From: Roseiarcus sp963772555
Lineage (GTDB): Bacteria; Pseudomonadota; Alphaproteobacteria; Rhizobiales; Beijerinckiaceae
DNA: 64,000 bases
Assembly: GCA_963772555.1 (NCBI GenBank)
Contig: CAVYXQ010000003.1
Span: forward strand, 248,001-312,000
Direction: 5' to 3'
Below are positions 9,069 to 17,230 of this stretch, one piece after another. Position 1 is the stretch's first letter. Each line of letters begins with the position of its first letter. The translations under genes and the position numbers were made by a program. The notes under the pieces were generated by a model. It did no database searches, was not told where the DNA came from, and was given only the letters and a program-made list of their open reading frames with translations.

Positions 9069-10643
9069 ATGCTTGAACTGCGCAAGGACATTTTCGCCGA
9101 CGAGCGCGACGACAATCTGAAGGAGATCGGCAAGCCGACGCAGCGGCAGGACATGCTCGGCCATGTCACCGCGACGTCGACCTTCTTCAACGATCATCAA
9201 CTGCAGGGCATGCTGCATCTAAAGGTGCTGCGCAGCCCCCACTCGCACGCGCGCATCCGCCGGATCGACACGAGCGAGGCCGAGCGGCATCCGGGCGTCC
9301 GCCGGATCATTCGCGGCGCGGACGTGCCGCGGAACCTCAATACGCTGCTCAGCCTGATCAATTTCGGCAAGGACGACGAACCGACGCTGGCGGTCGACAA
9401 GGTGCGCTACAAGGGCGAGCCGATTCTCGCCGTCGTCGCCGATAGCCACCGCGAGGCGTTCGAGGCGCTGAGCAAGATCCGCGTCGACTACGATCCCCTG
9501 CCGGCCGTCTTCGACGTCGAGGAGGCGCTGAAGCCGGGCGCGCCGGTCATCAACGAGACCTATCCGACGAACAAGTTCATCTATCACGACGTCTACGATC
9601 ATCAGAAGCTGCGCTTCGGCGATGTCGAGCGCGGTTTCTCCGAGGCCGAGCATGTTCTCGAACAGCGCTACCAGATGTCGCCGATCGAGCATGCGCCAAC
9701 CGAGACCAACGGCTCGATCGCGGCGCCGGAGACCAACGGCCGCTTCATCGTCTACACCTCGACGCAGGCTTTGTTCTTTTCGCTCGACACCTGCGCCAAG
9801 ATCCTCGACGTGCCGTCCAACAAGCTGCATTTCGTCGGCGGCACGGTCGGCGGCGGCTTCGGCGGCAAGGTCGATACGGTGACCGAGCCGCTGTCGATCC
9901 TCGGCGCGATGCTGACCGGACGGCCGGTGCGCTACGTCATCGGCCGCGAGGAGGAGATGCAATATTGCGCCCCGCGCGGCGCCGAGCGCATTTTCATCAA
10001 GGACGGCGTGTCGCGCGACGGGCGGATTCTGGCGCGCCAGTTCCGCTGCTACTTCGACAGCGGCGCCTATACGCGTCTCTCGAGCTACGCCGCCGTCAAA
10101 TGCGCGGCGCACCTGCCGGGTCCCTACACCATCCCCAACGTCCACGCCGACGTCTATTGCGTCTTCACCAACCGCGTCCCGGCGACGGCGATGCGCGGCT
10201 TCGGCGTCACCGCGGTCGATTTCGCCATCGAATGCCAGATGGACAAACTCGCTGATCTCGTGGGCATCGACCCGATGGAATTCAGGCTCCTCAACGCCTA
10301 TCGCGACGGCGACATGAAAGCGCATCGGCGGGAGGCGAAAAACACCGCCCTGATCGAATGCGTGCAGGTGGCGGCGGAGAAGGCGAAATGGCCGATCCGC
10401 GACGAGTTCAAGCGCATGTCGTCGCGCAAGGACGGCGGCGGGTCGCGCGGCGCCATCCCCCCGACGCCGCGCGACTCCCCGTCCGCCCAGCGCGCGGCCG
10501 CGCAGCAGCGCACGACCTACGATCGGCCGACTGCCCCGCCGCCGGCGCCTCCTCCGCGTCCGCCGGCGCCTCCCGCCCAGCCGGCGGCGACGTCGACGCA
10601 TGGGGCGACACGGTTCTCTTCGGTCTTCGGCAGGAGGCGCTGA
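9069..10643 (+). CDS. Mo hydroxylase large subunit, N-terminal half (CoxL-like)
   Basis: A 524-residue protein covering the a/b hammerhead and first molybdopterin-binding domain of xanthine-dehydrogenase-family large subunits. It shows GKPTQRQDMLGHVT at the start, the cofactor-binding GGTVGGGFGGK and the active-site loop ATAMRGFG. The CO-dehydrogenase signature AYRCSFR is absent, so this is not a form I CODH. Residues after about 450 turn into a Pro/Ala/Gly-rich low-complexity tail (PPPAPPPRPPAPPAQPA) unrelated to the family, and the stop follows. The remaining large-subunit domain is encoded by the next gene, whose ATG comes one base later. Confidence 0.88.
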   Translation: MLELRKDIFADERDDNLKEIGKPTQRQDMLGHVTATSTFFNDHQLQGMLHLKVLRSPHSHARIRRIDTSEAERHPGVRRIIRGADVPRNLNTLLSLINFGKDDEPTLAVDKVRYKGEPILAVVADSHREAFEALSKIRVDYDPLPAVFDVEEALKPGAPVINETYPTNKFIYHDVYDHQKLRFGDVERGFSEAEHVLEQRYQMSPIEHAPTETNGSIAAPETNGRFIVYTSTQALFFSLDTCAKILDVPSNKLHFVGGTVGGGFGGKVDTVTEPLSILGAMLTGRPVRYVIGREEEMQYCAPRGAERIFIKDGVSRDGRILARQFRCYFDSGAYTRLSSYAAVKCAAHLPGPYTIPNVHADVYCVFTNRVPATAMRGFGVTAVDFAIECQMDKLADLVGIDPMEFRLLNAYRDGDMKAHRREAKNTALIECVQVAAEKAKWPIRDEFKRMSSRKDGGGSRGAIPPTPRDSPSAQRAAAQQRTTYDRPTAPPPAPPPRPPAPPAQPAATSTHGATRFSSVFGRRR

Positions 10644-10644
10644 C

Positions 10645-11667
10645 ATGGCGAAGCTTCGCGGGCGCGGCATGGCCGCGATCAACTACCCGATCGGGATGAA
10701 TCTCGGCGGCGACCCGAGCCAGGCGCTGGTCCATTCCAATCCGAGCGGCAAGTTCACCGTCGCGCTCTCCTCGATCGATCTCGGCCAGGGGATGAAGTCG
10801 GTGACCCGGCAAATCTGCGCCGAAACGCTGGGGGTTCCGGTCGAGGATGTCTATGTCGACACGGCCAACTCCGACACCGGGCCGCATTGCATGGGCAGTT
10901 TCGCCTCACGCGGCACGCACCGGGTCGGCAATGCGGTGGCGGCCGCCGCCCGCGAAGCCCGCGCCGTGATGATGGAAGCGGCGGCCGAGGAGCTCGAGGT
11001 CAATGTCGCCGACCTCGAAACGGACGGGCGCGGCGCCATCCATGTCAAGGGCGCGCCGCACCGCTCGATTTCGACCAAGGACGTCGCCATCGCGGCCCAG
11101 TTCAAGCAGGGGCGGACGATTTCCGGGCGCGGCATTTTCCTCGTGCCGCTGTCTCCGGTCGATCCCGAGACCGGGGAGATGTCGCCCGCGACCTGTTACG
11201 CGCACGCCTGCCTCGTCGCCGAGGTCGAGGTGGACGACGAGACCGGCGAAGTCGCAATGGTCCGGATGGACAGCGCCTACGAACTGGGGCGGGCCCTGAA
11301 CCCGCGGCTGGTCGAGCAGCAGCTTGTCGGCGGCGCCTGGATGGGCGTCAGCCATGCGCTCTATGAGACGCCCGAGCCCTATTATCCCGATCCCGGTCAT
11401 GGCCCGCGCGACTTTGTCGAATATCTGATGCCGGGGCCGGGCGACATCTGTCCGCACGACATCGCCGTGCTCGAACGTCCCGCCGCCGACGGTCCGTTCG
11501 GCGCCAAGGGCCCAGGCGAGATGTGCGCCAATCCCGTTCTTCCGGCGGTCGCCAACGCCATCTTCAACGCGGTCGGCGTGCGTATCGACGAACTGCCGAT
11601 CACGCCGGAAAAGGTGCTCCGCGCCATCAGGGCGCAGGGCGGCGCCCGCCCGCAGCCGCGTCGCTGA
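10645..11667 (+). CDS. Mo hydroxylase large subunit, C-terminal half (CoxL-like)
   Basis: A 340-residue protein equal to the second molybdopterin-binding domain of the large subunit. It starts MAKLRGRGMA, carries IDLGQGMKSVTRQICAE, the DT...GSFASRGTHRVGNAV motif and, near the end, GPFGAKGPGE with the catalytic glutamate (E292). Start ATG 10645 follows the stop of the N-terminal half by one base, which favours translational coupling. In most relatives both halves form one chain of about 770-800 residues. Cofactor and catalytic motifs are intact on both sides, and the first half ends in a linker-like tail, so I favour a real split enzyme over a pseudogene. Confidence 0.87.
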   Translation: MAKLRGRGMAAINYPIGMNLGGDPSQALVHSNPSGKFTVALSSIDLGQGMKSVTRQICAETLGVPVEDVYVDTANSDTGPHCMGSFASRGTHRVGNAVAAAAREARAVMMEAAAEELEVNVADLETDGRGAIHVKGAPHRSISTKDVAIAAQFKQGRTISGRGIFLVPLSPVDPETGEMSPATCYAHACLVAEVEVDDETGEVAMVRMDSAYELGRALNPRLVEQQLVGGAWMGVSHALYETPEPYYPDPGHGPRDFVEYLMPGPGDICPHDIAVLERPAADGPFGAKGPGEMCANPVLPAVANAIFNAVGVRIDELPITPEKVLRAIRAQGGARPQPRR

Positions 11668-11674
11668 GGCGCCG

Positions 11675-12556
11675 ATGGCGGTCAGGGCGAATATCGTCGG
11701 CATTGACAGTCCGGAGGCGCTCGAGAAAGCGCTCCGGGCGGCCTACTATCTCGCCGACGAGGGGCTGGCGACCGCCGCCTATCTGGCGCTGGCGCTGGGA
11801 AAGCCGCTGCTCCTCGAGGGATCGCCTGGGGTCGGCAAGACCGAAGCCGCCAAGGCGGTCGCCGCGGTGCTGGCGCGCCGCCTCATCCGCCTCCAGTGCT
11901 ACGAGGGCATCGACGCCTCGGCGGCGCTCTACGAATGGAACTATCCCCGCCAGATGCTGGCGATCCGCCAGGCGGGCGACCAGAACATCGACATTTACGG
12001 CGAGCCGTTTCTCATCGAACGGCCGATGCTGGCGGCGCTGCGCGCCCCGGACTCGTCCGTGCTGCTGATCGACGAAATCGATCGCTCGGACCAGGAATTC
12101 GAGGCCTTCCTGCTGGAGTTTCTATCGGACTTCCAGATTTCCATTCCTGAGCGCGGCACCTTGCGCGCGGTCGAGCGGCCGGTGGTGATCCTGACCTCCA
12201 ATCGCACGCGCGATCTGCACGAAGCGCTGCGCCGCCGCTGCGTCTACCACTGGATCGACTACCCGACGGCAGAACGCGAAGCGCGCATCGTCATGATGCG
12301 CGCCTCCAGCGTGGCCGAGACGACCGCGCGCGCGGTGGTGGCCGCGGTCGGCAAATTGCGTCGCGAGCCGTTGAGCAAGGCGCCGGGCATCGCCGAGGCG
12401 ATCGACTGGGCCGAGGCGGCAACGCTTCTCAACCGCGGCGGAGCGCGCTGGCCGGAGGCGTTCAAGCGCTCGATCGGCGTCGCGCTGAAGGATGAAGAGG
12501 ACCTCGCCTACGTCTCCGGCCGGCTCGACGCGATCATCGCCGAGGCCGCCGCATGA
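11675..12556 (+). CDS. MoxR-family AAA+ ATPase (CoxD-like)
   Basis: A 293-residue AAA+ ATPase of the MoxR/CoxD group: Walker A GSPGVGKT (49-56), Walker B VLLIDEID (129-136), then SNRTRDLHEALRRRC as sensor 1/arginine region. CoxD of Oligotropha is an AAA chaperone needed to assemble the active site of the Mo-Cu CO dehydrogenase. Position directly after the large subunit and ahead of a VWA protein fits the same job for this Mo hydroxylase. It overlaps the next gene by 4 bases. Confidence 0.92.
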   Translation: MAVRANIVGIDSPEALEKALRAAYYLADEGLATAAYLALALGKPLLLEGSPGVGKTEAAKAVAAVLARRLIRLQCYEGIDASAALYEWNYPRQMLAIRQAGDQNIDIYGEPFLIERPMLAALRAPDSSVLLIDEIDRSDQEFEAFLLEFLSDFQISIPERGTLRAVERPVVILTSNRTRDLHEALRRRCVYHWIDYPTAEREARIVMMRASSVAETTARAVVAAVGKLRREPLSKAPGIAEAIDWAEAATLLNRGGARWPEAFKRSIGVALKDEEDLAYVSGRLDAIIAEAAA

Positions 12557-13671
12557 GCGACGGCGACGCGGCCCCGCGCGCGGTGCGGCCTTTTCTCGCC
12601 TTCGTCACGCGGCTGCGGGCGCACGGCTTCATGATCGCGCCGGAACAGACGATGGCGTTCCTGTCGGCGATTTCGCTTTTGGGACCGCGCGATATCGAGG
12701 ACATCCGCCAGGCCGGCCTCGCGACCCTGGCGCCGCCACGCGAGCGCCACGCCGCATATGATCTGATCTTTCGCGCCCACTTCCTTGGCGAGGATGCGCC
12801 TGTGCTCGGCGAAGGCGAGCAGGAGGAGACGGTCCGCGTTCAGGAAGAACGCCAGGGCGAGGACGAGTTTCCGGAGGCGGACGAAGTCAACGAGACCGGC
12901 GAAGCGGCGACGCGCGCCGAGGCCCTCGTCCAGCGGCGCTTCGGTCCGGCGGTCGTCGGCGATCCGCTGCGCCGTCTTATCCGCGAGGCGCGCCGGCGGC
13001 TGCCGCGCCGGCAGAGCTATCGCCGGACGCGGAGCCGCAGCGGACCCGTCGTCGATCTCCGCCGGACGTTGCGCGACGCAGTGCGCAACGACGGCGAGAT
13101 GATCAAGCTCTCCCGGCTCAGGCGCCGGTTGCGGGCGCGGAAGCTTCTCCTCCTGATCGATGTCTCCGGCTCGATGAAGGCTCGGACCGAGGAGAATCTG
13201 CGTCTGGCGCACGCGCTGGCGCAAGCGGCGCCGCGCATCGAGATCTTCACCTTCGGCACGAGACTCACCCGGATAACCCGGGCGATGCGGCTCAAGCGCC
13301 GCGAGCAGGCGCTTGCCGCGGCGGCCCAGGTCGTCCGGGATTTCGATGGCGGCACGCGGATCGGCGAAGCGCTGCAGGCCTTCCTCGCCGTTCCGAGATT
13401 TGCCGGATATGCCCGCGGCGCGGTGACGCTGGTCGTTTCCGACGGGCTCGAGCGCGGCGATCCGGCGGCGCTCGTCGACGCGGCGGCGAAGCTGTCGCGG
13501 CGGGCGTGGCGGCTGAGCTGGCTGACGCCGCTCGCCATAGGCAGAAACTTCAAGCCGGCGACCGAGGCGCTGATCGCCATCTCGCGCTCCGTCGACGACA
13601 TGGTCGACGGCGGTTCGACCGCCGCGATCGTCGACCACATGCTGACGCTCACGCGAAAGAGGGCGGCGTGA
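12553..13671 (+). CDS. VWA-domain protein (CoxE-like)
   Basis: A 372-residue von Willebrand A protein of the CoxE family, partner of the MoxR ATPase. The metal-ion-dependent adhesion site is LLLLIDVSGSMKA (D203, S205, S207), with the later threonine in DGGTRIGEAL and the aspartate in LVVSDGLERGD. A basic stretch (about 146-164) precedes the VWA domain and an acidic one lies at 88-118. CoxD-CoxE pairs mature Mo hydroxylases. The start overlaps the coxD-like stop (ATGA), and the stop overlaps the next start. Confidence 0.92.
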   Translation: MSDGDAAPRAVRPFLAFVTRLRAHGFMIAPEQTMAFLSAISLLGPRDIEDIRQAGLATLAPPRERHAAYDLIFRAHFLGEDAPVLGEGEQEETVRVQEERQGEDEFPEADEVNETGEAATRAEALVQRRFGPAVVGDPLRRLIREARRRLPRRQSYRRTRSRSGPVVDLRRTLRDAVRNDGEMIKLSRLRRRLRARKLLLLIDVSGSMKARTEENLRLAHALAQAAPRIEIFTFGTRLTRITRAMRLKRREQALAAAAQVVRDFDGGTRIGEALQAFLAVPRFAGYARGAVTLVVSDGLERGDPAALVDAAAKLSRRAWRLSWLTPLAIGRNFKPATEALIAISRSVDDMVDGGSTAAIVDHMLTLTRKRAA

Positions 13672-14558
13672 TCCCGATCGTCGACGCTCACCACCATATC
13701 TGGCGAAAGATCGATCTTCCGTGGCTCGACGGTCCGATGCAGCCCCGCATCTTCGGGCCGTACGAGCCGATCCGGCGCGACTATACGATCGACGAATACC
13801 GCTCCGACATCGCCGCCTCGAATGTCGTCAAGTCGGTCTACGTACAGACCAACTGGCCGCGTGAGCGCTTCGAGGACGAGGCAGCGTGGGTGCAAAAGAC
13901 CGCCGCCGCGACCGGCTGGCCGCACGCCATCGTCGCCTACGCCGATTTCTCGACCGGCGACGTTCGCCCGCAGCTCGATCGTCTGGCGCGCTACGACCTG
14001 GTGCGCGGCGCACGCATGCAGCTGCACTGGCATGAGAATCCGATGTACCGGTTCGCCGCGCGGGCGGACCTGCCAATCGATCCCACGATCCGCCGCAACA
14101 TCGGCCATCTCGCCGACTACGGCTGGAGCTTCGATCTCCAGGTGTTCGCGGGGCAGATGGCCGACGCGGCCGACCTTGCCGAATCCGCTCCGAAGGTGAC
14201 CTTCGTGCTGCAGCACGCCGGCATGCTCGAGGACCTGTCGCAGCAGGGCCGCTCGGAGTGGCGCGCCGGCATGGTGCGTCTCGCCGCCTGTCCCAATGTC
14301 GTCACGAAGCTTTCCGGGCTCGGGACGTTCCTGCACCGGAACGACCCTGCGCATATCCGCGAGGTCGTGCGCGAGACCGTCGGAATCTTCGGCGCGGAGC
14401 GATGCCTGTTCGGCTCGAACTTCCCGATCGAGAAGCTGTGGGCGTCATACGAGGGCCTTGTCGACGCCCATCTTGAAGCCGCCCGCTCCTTTTCGCCGCG
14501 CGAGCAGGAAGCGATCTTTCACGACGTCGCTATGCGAGTCTACCGCATCAACGCATAA
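13668..14558 (+). CDS. amidohydrolase-2 family hydrolase
   Basis: A 296-residue TIM-barrel metal-dependent hydrolase (amidohydrolase 2 family). GTG 13668, overlapping the previous stop by four bases, immediately gives the diagnostic VDAHHHIW with the HxH metal ligands; later DLQVFAGQ, VLQHAG and LFGSNFPIEKLW carry the other conserved His/Asp-type positions. The family includes 2-pyrone-4,6-dicarboxylate lactonase, L-fuconolactonase and aromatic decarboxylases. In this operon it is a candidate ring-opening or lactone hydrolase acting after the Mo hydroxylase; the exact substrate is unknown. Confidence 0.87.
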   Translation: MIPIVDAHHHIWRKIDLPWLDGPMQPRIFGPYEPIRRDYTIDEYRSDIAASNVVKSVYVQTNWPRERFEDEAAWVQKTAAATGWPHAIVAYADFSTGDVRPQLDRLARYDLVRGARMQLHWHENPMYRFAARADLPIDPTIRRNIGHLADYGWSFDLQVFAGQMADAADLAESAPKVTFVLQHAGMLEDLSQQGRSEWRAGMVRLAACPNVVTKLSGLGTFLHRNDPAHIREVVRETVGIFGAERCLFGSNFPIEKLWASYEGLVDAHLEAARSFSPREQEAIFHDVAMRVYRINA

Positions 14559-14588
14559 GGGCGGCGCCACACGCAAGGGGAGGACAAA

Positions 14589-15437
14589 GTGCCGCTGGAA
14601 ATCAAGATCCTCGACTATGGCGACATCGAACTCGAGTCGAGCTTTCTTGTGCTCGGGCGCGACTGCGGCCGCACCCGGCGCGTGCCGACGCTCGGCTTCC
14701 TCATCCTCGGCGGCGACTATCCGGTCCTCGTCGACACCGGATATCGCTCGAACCAGATCATGGAGACGCTCGGCATGCGCGGGCTGCAATACCATGAGAA
14801 CATGATCGAGAATCAGCTCTCGAGGCATGGCCTCCGCCTGGGCGACATCCGTTTTGTCGCCCATACGCACCTGCACATCGATCACGCCGGCAAGGACGAC
14901 CTCTTTCCGATGAACACGACCGTCGTCGTCAACCGGCGCGAGCTCGAATATTCCGTTTCCGGTCTCATGCATCCGCAATATCCGGCGCCCGACATCAAGC
15001 ACCTGATCGACCGGCTGCACACCAAGGGCGCGCTGCGCTTCCTCGACCTCGATGTCACCGGGCCGGTCGAGCTCATCCCCGGCGTCCATTGCGAGGCGGC
15101 GAACGCCCACACCGAAGGCTCGATGAACGTCCACGTCCACACCGCCGAAGGCGTGGCGACGATCTGCGGCGACGTCATCTACGACATCCACGACCAGGTC
15201 ATCGAGCCGTTCCGCCAGATTCACGACGGCGAGCCGCAGACCACCGGCAACCACGGCGGGTCGAAGCGGGCCGAGAAGGGCGCGATCAAGAAGGTGCTGA
15301 ACAACGCGCGTTTCGTTCTGCCCGTGCACGACCGGCCCGCGCGGATCGACCGGGGCGCGGTCGTCGCCCGCCTGCACGATCAGGTGCCCGGGCCCGTCGT
15401 GCAGAGCGTGCCCAAGCGCAACTGGTTCCCGATGTAG
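14589..15437 (+). CDS. metallo-beta-lactamase hydrolase, AHL-lactonase-like
   Basis: A 282-residue MBL-fold protein starting at GTG 14589 with a GGGGAGGA ribosome site just upstream. The metal-binding signature THLHIDHAG (H94, H96, D98, H99) is intact, followed by VNRRELEYSV, EAANAHTEGSMNVHV and GDVIYDIHDQ, a pattern close to the N-acyl-homoserine-lactone lactonase group. In a catabolic operon without luxI/luxR, a pathway lactonase is more likely than a quorum-quenching role; this is inference. It is separated from the amidohydrolase by 30 bases. Confidence 0.88.
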   Translation: MPLEIKILDYGDIELESSFLVLGRDCGRTRRVPTLGFLILGGDYPVLVDTGYRSNQIMETLGMRGLQYHENMIENQLSRHGLRLGDIRFVAHTHLHIDHAGKDDLFPMNTTVVVNRRELEYSVSGLMHPQYPAPDIKHLIDRLHTKGALRFLDLDVTGPVELIPGVHCEAANAHTEGSMNVHVHTAEGVATICGDVIYDIHDQVIEPFRQIHDGEPQTTGNHGGSKRAEKGAIKKVLNNARFVLPVHDRPARIDRGAVVARLHDQVPGPVVQSVPKRNWFPM

Positions 15438-15463
15438 GCCTTCCGGCAGCGAGCGCCCCCACG

Positions 15464-17047
15464 ATGACCCACACGACGATGCGTCCGGAATTCGAGGACC
15501 TGATCGACCCCTACGCCCCGGTTGGGCAGATAGGCACGGGCTTCACCTTCACCGAGGGGCCGATCTGGCGCCCGATAGACCGCTATCTCCTCTTCTCCGA
15601 CATGCCGGCCGACGTGCGCCGGCGATGGGACCCGGATCGCGGCGTGAGCGAGGTCAAGCGGCCGTCGAACAGGTGCAACGGCATGACCTACGACACAGAG
15701 CTCAACCTGATCGTCTGCGAGCATGCGACCTCTTCGCTCATCCGCGAACGCGCCGACGGCCGGCGAGAGGTCCTCGCCTCGCATTTCGAGGGCCAGGAGC
15801 TGAACAGCCCGAACGATGTCTGCGTGCGCTCGGATGGCTCGATCTATTTCTCAGATCCCTGGTACGGACGGATGCCGGGCTTCGGGGTCGAACGGCCGCG
15901 GCAGCTCGGTTTCCAGGGCGTCTACCGCGTGCCGCCGGGCGGCGGGCCGCCGCAGCTCCTGGTCGACCGGCACATGTTCGATCAGCCGAACGGCCTTTGC
16001 TTCTCGCCCGACGAGAGGCTTCTCTACGTCAACGACACGGTTCAGGCGCTGATCCGCGTGTTCGACGTCGCCGCCGACGGTTCGCTGTCGAACGGGCGCA
16101 TCTTCGCCACCGGCATTCGCTCATCCCTCGAGCCTGGCGTGCCCGACGGAATGAAGTGCGACCAGCGCGGCAATGTCTGGGTCACGGCGCCCGGCGGCAT
16201 CTGGGTCTATGCGCCGAACGGCGACCTTCTGGGCAAGGTGCGCGTGCCCGAGGTGGTCGCCAACCTTGCGTGGGGCGGCGACGACTTTCGCACCCTCTTC
16301 ATGACCGCGACGCACTCGGTCTATCGGCTCACGACAAAAGTCGGGCCGCGGCGCGAGCCCTACATGGCGGCAGCCGGCGGAGCGCGTTCGAGCGCCCCCG
16401 CCGAGGCGCGCCAGGCGTCTGCGCCGGCGCCGCCGGCCAAGGACCTGACGCTCGATCCGCGCCGCTGCGCTCTCATCATCCAGGATATGCAGAACGACGT
16501 GATCAGCGAGGGCGGCGCCTTCGCCGCCTCCGGCGCGCCGGCACACGCCCGCTCGCAGCGCGTCGTCGACAACGCGCGGCGCCTCGCGGCGGCGGCGCGG
16601 GCGCGCGGCGTCGTCGTCATCCATGTCTGGTTCATCGTCGAAGCCGGCGCGCCGGGACTGACCCTCAACGCCCCGCTCTTCGAGGGGGTGGTCGACACCA
16701 AGGCGATGGTGCGCGGCGGTTGGGGCGCCCAGCCGGTCGCCGGCCTCGAGCCCGAGCCGGGCGATTTCATCGTCGAGAAGATGCGCATGAGCGCCTGGGA
16801 GGGCACGAAGCTCGAGACGATCCTCAAGAGCGCCGGCCGCGACATGATCATCAACACCGGCGCCTGGACCAACATGTCGGTCGAGCACACCGCCCGCACC
16901 GGGGCCGACAAGGGCTATTTCATGATCGTGCCGGAAGACTGCTGCTCGACCATGAACCCGGAATGGCACAATGCCTCGATCAACTTCGCGCTGCAGAACG
17001 TCTCGGTGGTCACCAACGCCGACGCGGTGATCCGGGCGCTGGGATAG
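15464..17047 (+). CDS. SMP-30/gluconolactonase-isochorismatase fusion, catalytic Cys replaced by Ser
   Basis: A 527-residue protein. Residues about 20-300 are a six-bladed SMP-30/gluconolactonase domain (FTEGPIW, LNSPNDVCVRSDGSIYFSDP, QPNGLCFSPD, VPDGMKCDQRGNVWVT). A Pro/Ala-rich linker (about 303-330) leads to an isochorismatase-like cysteine-hydrolase domain (about 334-525). Of the Asp-Lys-Cys triad, D341 (IIQDMQND) and K439 (FIVEKMRMSAW) are present. The usual TNVCVE motif reads TNMSVE, so the nucleophilic cysteine is S472. True isochorismatases also lack that cysteine, so activity is not excluded. The frame is open further upstream, but ATG 15464 gives the family N terminus. Confidence 0.88.
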   Translation: MTHTTMRPEFEDLIDPYAPVGQIGTGFTFTEGPIWRPIDRYLLFSDMPADVRRRWDPDRGVSEVKRPSNRCNGMTYDTELNLIVCEHATSSLIRERADGRREVLASHFEGQELNSPNDVCVRSDGSIYFSDPWYGRMPGFGVERPRQLGFQGVYRVPPGGGPPQLLVDRHMFDQPNGLCFSPDERLLYVNDTVQALIRVFDVAADGSLSNGRIFATGIRSSLEPGVPDGMKCDQRGNVWVTAPGGIWVYAPNGDLLGKVRVPEVVANLAWGGDDFRTLFMTATHSVYRLTTKVGPRREPYMAAAGGARSSAPAEARQASAPAPPAKDLTLDPRRCALIIQDMQNDVISEGGAFAASGAPAHARSQRVVDNARRLAAAARARGVVVIHVWFIVEAGAPGLTLNAPLFEGVVDTKAMVRGGWGAQPVAGLEPEPGDFIVEKMRMSAWEGTKLETILKSAGRDMIINTGAWTNMSVEHTARTGADKGYFMIVPEDCCSTMNPEWHNASINFALQNVSVVTNADAVIRALG

Positions 17048-17077
17048 AGGGCCCGGGAGCGAGTCTGAACGGTCGCC

Positions 17078-17216
17078 GTCATTGCGAGGCGCGGAGCGAC
17101 GAAGCCGAAGCAATCCACGCCAACGGTTCAACCCGATCGCATCTGATGTCGCCCCCGCGCACGCGGGGGTCCAGACTGCCGCGATCGCGCCGTCCTGGAT
17201 GCCCGCTTTCGCGGGC
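17078..17216. repeat. intergenic dispersed-repeat-like block with two hairpins
   Basis: Between convergent genes ending at 17047 and 17231. The stretch 17078-17118 (GTCATTGCGAGGCGCGGAGC onward) resembles a repeat family common between genes of rhizobial-type genomes. A perfect hairpin CCCCCGCG/CGCGGGGG lies at 17152-17169 and another, GCCCGC-TTTC-GCGGGC, at 17201-17216. Either could work as a bidirectional terminator for the two converging transcription units; no T-tract follows, so a REP-like element is equally possible. Confidence 0.6.
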
Positions 17217-17230
17217 ACGACAGCGCCGCA

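Noticed and set aside
9069..11667. CO dehydrogenase (coxMSL) interpretation
   Set aside because: The large subunit has TAMRGFG where form I CODH has AYRCSFR, so only a general Mo-hydroxylase call is supported.
14589..15437. Quorum-quenching acyl-homoserine lactonase
   Set aside because: The family match is real, but the operon is catabolic and has no quorum-sensing genes, so a specific AHL role is not supported.
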